From the NCBI RefSeq assembly GCF_019084075.1, contig NZ_JAHREN010000001.1, forward strand, positions 5,110,501 through 5,174,500: a stretch of 64,000 nucleotides of DNA, written 5' to 3'. Of this stretch, positions 58,046 through 64,000 are shown piece after piece. A model generated the notes under the pieces. It ran no database searches. It was not told where the DNA came from and worked only from the letters and a program-made list of their open reading frames with translations. Both the position numbers and the translations under genes were made by a program. Within the stretch, counting starts at the first letter, position 1. Each line of letters begins with the position of its first letter. This stretch comes from Siccirubricoccus sp. G192 (GTDB taxonomy: Bacteria; Pseudomonadota; Alphaproteobacteria; Acetobacterales; Acetobacteraceae).

Positions 58046-58675
58046 ATGCGGGAGGCGATCATCGGGGCAGCGCGGGCGCTGGATGCGCTGGGCTTCATGC
58101 CCGCCAAATCGGGCAACCTCTCCTGCCGGACGCCGCGCGGCTTCCTGATCACCCCCTCCGGCCTGCCCTATGCCGAAACCTCGCCGCAGGACCTGGTGGA
58201 ACTGGCCCTGGATGGCGCCGTGCTGTCAGGCGCGCGCCGGCCCTCCTCCGAATGGCGCCTGCATGCCGCGGTCTACGCCGCGCGGCCGGAGGCGGGGGCG
58301 GTGGTGCATACCCATAGCCCCTTCGCCACCGCCCTGTCCTGCGCCCGGCAGGGCATCCCGCCCTTCCACTACATGACCGCGCTCGCCGGAGGCGGCGATA
58401 TCCGCTGTTCGGCCTATGCCACCTTCGGCACCGCCGCCCTGGCCGAGGCCACGGTCGCGGCGCTGGCCGGGCGCCGGGCGGCGCTGCTGGCCAATCATGG
58501 CGTGGTGGCGCTGGGCAAGACGCTGGCCTCGGCCCGGACCCTGGCGGAGGAGGTGGAGAACCTGGCCCGCCAGTACCTGGCGCTGCGCGCCTCCGGCCTC
58601 GCCCCGGTGCTGCTGACCGAGGCGGAGATGGAGGCGGTCCTGGCCGGCTTCGGCGATTACGGCCGGCTGGGCTGA
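58046..58675 (+). CDS. Class II aldolase/adducin family protein
   Basis: This 209-residue protein has the family's SGNLSCR start region, the catalytic PSSEWRLHAAVY glutamate, the zinc ligands VVHTHSPFA and LLANHGVVALGK. It resembles fuculose-phosphate or related sugar-phosphate aldolases and epimerases. It follows the 30-residue peptide without a gap. The substrate is unknown. Confidence 0.88.
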   Translation: MREAIIGAARALDALGFMPAKSGNLSCRTPRGFLITPSGLPYAETSPQDLVELALDGAVLSGARRPSSEWRLHAAVYAARPEAGAVVHTHSPFATALSCARQGIPPFHYMTALAGGGDIRCSAYATFGTAALAEATVAALAGRRAALLANHGVVALGKTLASARTLAEEVENLARQYLALRASGLAPVLLTEAEMEAVLAGFGDYGRLG

Positions 58676-58705
58676 CCCGGCCATCCGGCGGATCATGCGC
58701 CGCAG

Positions 58706-59290
58706 CTACCGGAAATTCAGCTCCCGCACCGAGCAGGTCTCGACCCCGCGCCGCTCGGTCGCGGTGCCATTGGCATAGACGACGCGGATATCGACGGCGC
58801 AGACCTTGCCGCCGGGCAGACTCACCCAGAGGCCGGCGCCGGGCGGCAGGGTGCCCCGGCCCAGCCGGTCCGGCCCCCAATTGCGGTCGGAACTGAGCGA
58901 GACGTAAAGCTCGTTCACCGTGATCCCGGCGCGGTTGATGAACTGGAAGCTGGGGTCGCCCGCCGCGGCGCCGCCCCAGACGATGCGCGACAGGCTGCAG
59001 GCATTGATCTGCCAGCGCGTCTCCTCCCGCCCGCCCTGGAACACCACCTTCACATCCAGCACGCAGTCGCTGAGCTGCGGCACGATCCAGACGCTCTGCC
59101 CCGGCGGCAGCACCCCGGTGCCCAGCATGTCCGGCCCCCAATTATTGACGCGGGAGGGCGAGACATAGACCCGCTCGATGGTCTGGCCGGTGCTGTTCAC
59201 CAGGCTGAAGCGGTTCTGTGCCTGGGCGGGCGCGGCACCCAGGGCCGCGGCCAGCACCAGGCCAAGGATCAGCAGGACCCGGGCGCGCAT
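58706..59290 (-). CDS. Secreted protein with two tandem homologous domains, unknown function
   Basis: This 194-residue protein has a signal peptide ending AQAQ and two matching domains, residues about 26-105 and 113-192. Each has a short aromatic lead-in (RFSLVN / SFQFIN), VYVS/LYVS, NWGPD, LG-x-G-x-LPPG, two Cys (DCVLDVKV / VCAVDIRV and ACSL / TCSV) and an aromatic end. The pairs of Cys could form disulphides in the periplasm. I do not recognise the family. It is convergent with the aldolase gene. Confidence 0.7.
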   Translation of the reverse strand: MRARVLLILGLVLAAALGAAPAQAQNRFSLVNSTGQTIERVYVSPSRVNNWGPDMLGTGVLPPGQSVWIVPQLSDCVLDVKVVFQGGREETRWQINACSLSRIVWGGAAAGDPSFQFINRAGITVNELYVSLSSDRNWGPDRLGRGTLPPGAGLWVSLPGGKVCAVDIRVVYANGTATERRGVETCSVRELNFR

Positions 59291-59422
59291 CTTTCTGCTC
59301 CGTCATGTCATGGCAAGATGCGGCAGCGTATCATGCCGGAGCCGGAGGGAAAGCCGGCAGGCGCAGCCAGGGCGCCGCAGCTTGCGGTGGCGCCCCCTGG
59401 CCGCCGCTGCTAGCCTGCTGCG

Positions 59423-61123
59423 ATGCAGCGTTCCGGTCCCCCATTGCGGCTTGCGCTCCTCGCGGCCGCGCTTCTCTCGGCCTGCGCCGCCGGCGGCAGC
59501 CCCGGCAGCAGCTTCGGCGGCAGCGGCGCGCCGTTGACCGGTGCCTATGGCGCCTATCTGGCCGGGCGCTTCGCCGCCGCCGAAACCGATACGCGCTTCG
59601 CTGCGGACAGCATGCTCGCCGCGCTCCGCGCCGACCCGGACCAGCCGGAACTACTGAACCGCGCCTTCCTCGCCACCCTGCTGGACGGCCGGCCGGAGGC
59701 GCTGCGCCTGGCCCGCCGCCTGCCCGAGAATCCCGCCGCCAACCTGCTGCTGGCCGGTGCCGATGCGCAGGCCGGCCGCTGGGAAAGGGCCGAGCAGCGG
59801 CTCCGCGCCATGGGCCGCAGCGGCCCGGTGCAAATCCTGCAGCCGGCCCTGCTGGCCTGGGTGCAGATGGGCCGTGGCCAGCCGGAGGCGGCGCTGGCCA
59901 CGCTCCGCCCGCTGGCCGAGGGCAACCGGCTGCGGGCCCTGAACGCCCTGCATGCCGCGCTGATCGCCGATATCGCCGGCCGCCCGCGGGAAGCCGAGCG
60001 CTTCGCCCGCCAGGCGGTGGCCGACCAGCCGCAGCCGCCCTGGCGGCTGGCGGTGCTGGCAGCGGGGGTGCTCACCCGGTCCGGCCGCGGGGCGGAGGCG
60101 CAGCGGCTGCTCGACCAGGTGGCCGAAAGCGGCGAGGATGCGGCGCTGGCCGCGACCGTGGCGGGCCGGCCGGCCCTGCTGGCGGCGCGCGGCGTCGCCT
60201 CCCCCACCGATGGCATGGCGGAGGCCTATACGGCGCTGGCCGGGGCGCTGCGCGGCCAGGGCTCGTCCGATTTCGCGCTGATCCTGGCGCAGCTCGCGCT
60301 CCGGCTGCGGCCCGGCTTCGCCCCGGCGGTGGTGCTGAGCGCCGATGCGCTCGGCGAGGAAGGGCACGAGGAACAGGCGTTGGCCGCGCTCGATTCCATC
60401 GCCACGGATGATCCGCTGGCGCCAGTGGTGGGGCTGCGCCGCGCCGCCCTGCTCGACAAGCTGGACCGCACGGAGGAGGCGGTGGCCGTGCTGCGGCAAC
60501 TGGCCGCGGCCTATCCCACCATGCCGCAGCCGCCGGCCCGGCTTGGCGACCTGCTGCGCCGCCGCAACCGCTTCCCCGAGGCCGCCGCCGCCTATGACCA
60601 GGCGCTGGCCCGCACCAGCCAGCCGGGCGCGCGGGACTGGCCGCTGTTCTATGCCCGCGGCATCGCCCGCGAACGCTCGGGCGACTGGGCGCGGGCGGAG
60701 GAGGACCTCCTGCATGCGCTCCAGCTCGCGCCGGAACAGCCCTATGTGCTGAATTACCTCGGCTATAGCTGGGCCGAGCAGGGCAAGAACCTCGATCGCG
60801 CCAAGGCCATGCTGCTGCGCGCCACCGAGCTGCGGCCGCAGGACGGCAATATCGCCGACAGCCTGGGCTGGGTGCTGTTCCGCCTGGGCGACCTGCCGGG
60901 CGCCGTGACCTGGCTGGAGAAGTCGGTGGAGCTGGAGCCGCGTTCCAGCGTCATCAACGACCATCTCGGCGATGCCCTCTGGGCGGCGGGGCGGCAGCGC
61001 GAGGCACGCTTCCAGTGGCGCCGTGCCCTGACCCTGGACCCGGAACCCGAGGAAACCCCGAAGATCGAGGCCAAGCTGCGGGACGGGCTGCCCGGCTTCC
61101 CCTCCAGCACCGCCCAGCGCTGA
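59423..61123 (+). CDS. TPR-repeat lipoprotein
   Basis: This 566-residue protein has a lipoprotein signal with SAC lipobox (Cys21) and many TPR-like helices, with clear units at [20 protein letters not shown] and [20 protein letters not shown]. Proteins of this layout often lie just upstream of ispE in alphaproteobacteria. It probably serves as a periplasmic scaffold. It ends 11 bases before the ispE start. Confidence 0.85.
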   Translation: MQRSGPPLRLALLAAALLSACAAGGSPGSSFGGSGAPLTGAYGAYLAGRFAAAETDTRFAADSMLAALRADPDQPELLNRAFLATLLDGRPEALRLARRLPENPAANLLLAGADAQAGRWERAEQRLRAMGRSGPVQILQPALLAWVQMGRGQPEAALATLRPLAEGNRLRALNALHAALIADIAGRPREAERFARQAVADQPQPPWRLAVLAAGVLTRSGRGAEAQRLLDQVAESGEDAALAATVAGRPALLAARGVASPTDGMAEAYTALAGALRGQGSSDFALILAQLALRLRPGFAPAVVLSADALGEEGHEEQALAALDSIATDDPLAPVVGLRRAALLDKLDRTEEAVAVLRQLAAAYPTMPQPPARLGDLLRRRNRFPEAAAAYDQALARTSQPGARDWPLFYARGIARERSGDWARAEEDLLHALQLAPEQPYVLNYLGYSWAEQGKNLDRAKAMLLRATELRPQDGNIADSLGWVLFRLGDLPGAVTWLEKSVELEPRSSVINDHLGDALWAAGRQREARFQWRRALTLDPEPEETPKIEAKLRDGLPGFPSSTAQR

Positions 61124-61134
61124 GGCATCGGGCG

Positions 61135-62070
61135 GTGTTCCCGGCGGAGCCGGCGCCTTCGCCCCCGGCGGAGCCGGCACCCTCAAAGGTCAACCTGTAT
61201 CTGCATGTCACCGGGCGCCGGACGGATGGCTACCATCTGCTCGACAGCCTGGTGGTGTTCGGGCCGGCGGCGGACCGGCTTGCCGCCAGGCCGGCCGCGT
61301 CCCTGAGCCTGACCCTGACCGGACCCTTCGGCGCGGCGCTGGCAGCCGAGCCGGACAATCTGGTGCTGCGGGCGGCCCGGGCGCTGGCGGCGGCGGCCGG
61401 CATTCCGCCGCGGGCGGCGCTCACCCTGGAGAAGCACCTGCCGGTGGCCTCCGGCATCGGCGGCGGCTCGGCCGATGCGGCGGCGGCGCTGCGGCGGCTG
61501 GACCGGCTCTGGGGCCTGGGCCTCGGCGCGGCGCGGCTGGCCGGGATCGGCGCGGCGCTGGGGGCGGATGTGCCGGTCTGCATCGCCTCCCGCCCGGCGC
61601 GGATGGGCGGCGTGGGGGAGGTGCTGTCGGCGGCACCCGGCCTGCCGGATTGCGGGCTGCTGCTGGTCAATCCTGGCCTGGCGCTGGCGACGCCCACGGT
61701 GTTCCGGGCACGGCAGGGCGGCTTCTCCGCCCCGGCCAGCCTGCCCGCCGCCTGGCCGGATGCGGCGGCGATGGCGCGGGATCTCGCGGCGCTGCGGAAC
61801 GACCTGGAGGCCCCGGCAGTGGCGCTTTGCCCGCCAGTGGCGGTGGTGCTGGCGGCACTGCGGGCGCTGCCGGGCTGCCTGCTGGCGCGCATGAGCGGCT
61901 CCGGCGCCACCTGCTTCGGCCTTTTCGCGGATGCCGCCACGGCGCATCAGGCGGCGGCGGCGTTGCCGCAGGCATGGTGGCGGGCGGCAGGGGGGCTTTA
62001 CGACGCGGGGGGGCTGACGCTTATTGAGGGCGCCCGCGCGAGGGCCTGCTGGGGCGTAGCCAAGCGGTAA
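61135..62070 (+). CDS. ispE: 4-diphosphocytidyl-2-C-methyl-D-erythritol kinase
   Basis: This GHMP kinase phosphorylates CDP-ME in the MEP isoprenoid pathway. It has [21 protein letters not shown] at the N-terminus, the ATP loop [19 protein letters not shown], and [12 protein letters not shown] near the end. The start is a GTG at 61135. As read, its last seven codons lie within the tRNA-Gln gene. A G7 run at 62007-62013 with one base fewer would instead give a TGA at 62015-62017 and no overlap, which I think more likely. Confidence 0.92.
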   Translation: MFPAEPAPSPPAEPAPSKVNLYLHVTGRRTDGYHLLDSLVVFGPAADRLAARPAASLSLTLTGPFGAALAAEPDNLVLRAARALAAAAGIPPRAALTLEKHLPVASGIGGGSADAAAALRRLDRLWGLGLGAARLAGIGAALGADVPVCIASRPARMGGVGEVLSAAPGLPDCGLLLVNPGLALATPTVFRARQGGFSAPASLPAAWPDAAAMARDLAALRNDLEAPAVALCPPVAVVLAALRALPGCLLARMSGSGATCFGLFADAATAHQAAAALPQAWWRAAGGLYDAGGLTLIEGARARACWGVAKR

Positions 62071-62124
62071 GGCAGCGGTTTTTGGTACCGCCATTCCCAG
62101 GTTCGAATCCTGGCGCCCCAACCA
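62050..62124 (+). tRNA. tRNA-Gln (TTG anticodon)
   Basis: The 75-nt cloverleaf has acceptor arms TGGGGCG and CGCCCCA, an anticodon stem GCGGT/ACCGC around loop TTTTGGT (anticodon TTG), a T loop GTTCGAATC and an encoded CCA end. It lies directly after ispE, in the same direction. Confidence 0.96.
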
Positions 62125-62176
62125 GCCCGGTTCCGTCCGAGGGCCCCACGCGGCATTCCCGGCACGTAGTCGCGGC

Positions 62177-62623
62177 CTACAGGACCCCCAACCGCAGCCT
62201 CTCCCTTGCCTCCGTCGCCAGCCGGTCCGCCCTTTCGTTCATCGCGTCCCCCGCATGGCCGCGCACCCATTTCCACTCCACCTGGTGCGGCTTGGCGGCA
62301 GCCAGCAGGCGCTGCCACAGCTCCATGTTCGCCACCGGGTCCTTGGCCGCGTTGCGCCAGTTGTTGCGGACCCAGCCATTGATCCAGCGGGAGATGCCGT
62401 TGCGCACATATTCGCTGTCGGTGTGCAGCACCACGCGGCAGGGGCGCTTCAGCGCCTCAAGCGCGCTGATCGCGGCGGTGAGTTCCATGCGGTTGTTGGT
62501 GGTGGCGGGTTCGGCGCCGGAGAGCTCGCGCTCCGTGCTGCCATAGCGCAGGATCGCCGCCCAGCCGCCGGGGCCGGGATTGGGCTTGCAGCCGCCATCC
62601 GTCCAGATGGCGACGCTCTGCAT
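62177..62623 (-). CDS. rnhA: Ribonuclease HI
   Basis: This 148-residue enzyme cuts RNA in RNA-DNA hybrids. The active-site residues are visible: Asp in [14 protein letters not shown], Glu in NRMELTAA, Asp in HTDSEYV, His in VRGHAGD and Asp in NERADRLA. The start at 62623 ([11 protein letters not shown]) lies four bases after the thrB stop; a TTG five codons earlier is less likely. It probably shares a transcript with thrB. Confidence 0.95.
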   Translation of the reverse strand: MQSVAIWTDGGCKPNPGPGGWAAILRYGSTERELSGAEPATTNNRMELTAAISALEALKRPCRVVLHTDSEYVRNGISRWINGWVRNNWRNAAKDPVANMELWQRLLAAAKPHQVEWKWVRGHAGDAMNERADRLATEARERLRLGVL

Positions 62624-62627
62624 CGGC

Positions 62628-63621
62628 TCAGAGGCCAAGGGCGGCGGGCCCCTCGGCGCGGGCGAAGAAGCGCAGCTTGCCGAGATATTCCAGCGGGTCC
62701 TTGCGCGTCACCAGCGCCCCCGGCGGCGTCGCCGCCCAATCATAGAGCCGGGTGAGCAGGAAGCGCAGCGCAGCGCCACGGCAGAGCACCGGCAGGGCGG
62801 CGCGCTCCGCCCTGCCGAGGGGCCGCAGCGCCTGGTAGGCGGCCAGCAGCGCATGCGCCTTGGTGACATTGAAGGAGCGGTCCGGCTCGAAGCACCAGGC
62901 GTTCAGGCAGACCGCGATGTCATAGGCCAGCAGGTCGGTGCAGGCGAAGTAGAAGTCGATGATGCCGGAAACCTCCGGCCGCCGCTCCGCGCCCTCCAGG
63001 AAGAACACGTTGTCCGGGAAGAGATCGGCATGGATATGCCCGGTGGGCAGCGCGCCCGGCGCCGGCCAGTCGCGCAGGATGCCGGCGAGCGTCGCGTCCA
63101 GCTCGGCGATGAGGCCGGGCTGCACCGAATCGCCCGCCCCATCACCCGCCCTCCGGCAGCGCTCCAGCAGGGGCGCCCAGCCGGCCGGGCCAAGCGCATT
63201 CGGCCGGGTGGCGGCGAACCCCTCGCCCGCCGCATGCAGCCGCGCCAGCGCAGCGCCGAGCGGGGAGCAATGCTCCGGCCGCACCCGGCGCGGCCAGACC
63301 CCGGGCAGGAAGGTGCAGATCGCCGCCGGCCGCCCCGCCAATTCCCGCAGCGCCATGCCATCCCGCGCCTTCACCGGCAGGGGGCAGGGCAGGCCATGCG
63401 CCGAGAGGTGCTCCATCAGCCCGAGGAACCAGGGCAATTCCCCGGGATCGACGCGCTTTTCATAGAGCGTCAGGATGAAGTCGCCGGTGCTGGTGCGCAG
63501 GGCGTAATTCGGAATTCTCCACCCCCTCCGCGATGCCGCGGAAGGCGAGCAGATCGCCGAGCGGATACCCGGCCAGGAATGCGCGCAGGGCCTCGTCGGA
63601 GACCTCGGTATAGACCGCCAT
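62628..63621 (-). CDS. thrB: Homoserine kinase (APH-type ThrB), apparent frameshift
   Basis: The combined product is about 330 residues and phosphorylates homoserine for threonine synthesis. It has the APH-fold catalytic loop [15 protein letters not shown] and the metal-binding [16 protein letters not shown]. The N-terminal part ([20 protein letters not shown]) lies in another frame; one extra base at 63511-63512 explains it, since [20 protein letters not shown] is restored without it. The ispH gene lies upstream and both read leftward. Confidence 0.88.
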
Positions 63622-63705
63622 GGCGGGCTTCTATCGCGGCGGCGCCACGATGCCTACGGGCTTCGGCTGCATCATGCGCGGCCCGCCGCCGCCCGGGCCG
63701 CCTTG

Positions 63706-63815
63706 TATCCTGCGGGCCGGTTCACGCCCTCCGGCTTCGCCGCCGGGCGACCGGACCACTATCCTGCGGGCCGGTTCACGCCCCCCCGGCTTCGCCGTCC
63801 GGGCAACCGGACCAC
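63706..63815. repeat. Two tandem copies of a 54-56 bp element
   Basis: The unit starts TATCCTGCGGGCCGGTTCAC and ends CCGGACCAC; copies occupy 63706-63759 and 63760-63815 and differ at a few bases and one C run. It abuts the ispH stop. It contains short dyads and may be an intergenic repeat or terminator. Confidence 0.75.
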
Positions 63816-64000
63816 TCAGGCATTCAGCGCCGCGGGCAGCTTGAAGGTGATGCGCTCCTCGGCCACCACCACCTCCTCGATCACCAGGTCGAAGCTCTCG
63901 CGCAGCCGCGCCAGCACCTCCTCCACCAGCACCTCCGGGGCGCTGGCGCCGGCGGTGATGCCGATGGTGCCGAGGCCGCGGACAATGCCGGGGTCGAGGT
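63816..64000 (-). CDS. ispH: 4-hydroxy-3-methylbut-2-enyl diphosphate reductase, C-terminal part
   Basis: Only the last 61 residues are in the window; the gene continues past the right edge. They read LDPGIVRGLGTIGITAGASA, then PEVLVEEVLARLRESF and end FKLPAALNA. GITAGASAPEVLVEEV is the conserved C-terminus of IspH (LytB), the iron-sulphur reductase of the MEP pathway. The reading frame has no start codon in the window and so is easily missed. Confidence 0.92.
   Translation of the reverse strand, partial: LDPGIVRGLGTIGITAGASAPEVLVEEVLARLRESFDLVIEEVVVAEERITFKLPAALNA

Noticed and set aside
62050-62124. Second tRNA next to tRNA-Gln
   Set aside because: No other cloverleaf was found in the flanking 200 bases.

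Overview
The window is about 70% GC, has dense short intergenic gaps and looks like the chromosome of an alphaproteobacterium, most likely a Roseomonas-like member of the Acetobacteraceae. That assignment is an inference from composition, a Bug-type solute receptor and housekeeping gene sequences; no rRNA gene is present to settle it.

Most of the window (about 2.2 to 55.6 kb) is one exopolysaccharide and protein-sorting region of the exosortase A (XrtA)/PEP-CTERM type. Its core is a divergent pair of operons that start from a 451-bp hub at 42.9-43.36 kb. Rightward lie the lipoprotein exporter, chain-length protein, tyrosine autokinase, outer-membrane barrel, ExeA-like ATPase, polysaccharide deacetylase, FemAB-like protein, TIGR03087-type glycosyltransferase and exosortase XrtA. 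Leftward lie the TIGR03013-type sugar transferase, the prsK-prsR two-component system, the TPR protein prsT and a secreted protein resembling YetA/rhamnogalacturonan-lyase proteins, followed by a GT2 enzyme, a GtrA protein and a methyltransferase. One PEP-CTERM substrate gene lies just downstream of xrtA. It has a good sigma-54 promoter, which fits control by PrsK-PrsR, and is flanked by two near-identical 212-bp direct repeats that each encode a small protein.

From 2.2 to 32.8 kb is a large accessory set for polysaccharide assembly: an O-antigen-ligase-like enzyme, several GT4, GT2 and GT39 glycosyltransferases, two glutamine amidotransferases of the asparagine synthase type, a flippase, sugar nucleotide enzymes (an epimerase and UDP-glucuronate decarboxylase), an acyltransferase, methyltransferases, and two more FemAB/BioF2-like proteins (three in the window with the core one).

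The left edge (0-2 kb) holds a tripartite tricarboxylate receptor, a DUF882 peptidase and a cupin-like gene. The right edge (55.7-64 kb) is ordinary chromosome: an HWE-type histidine kinase, a class II aldolase, a TPR lipoprotein, ispE, tRNA-Gln, rnhA, thrB and ispH.

At least twelve reading frames are broken by single-base indels. Most lie in G or C runs of six or seven with one base too many, which suggests homopolymer over-calling in the assembly rather than decay. Those genes are described over their full inferred span.
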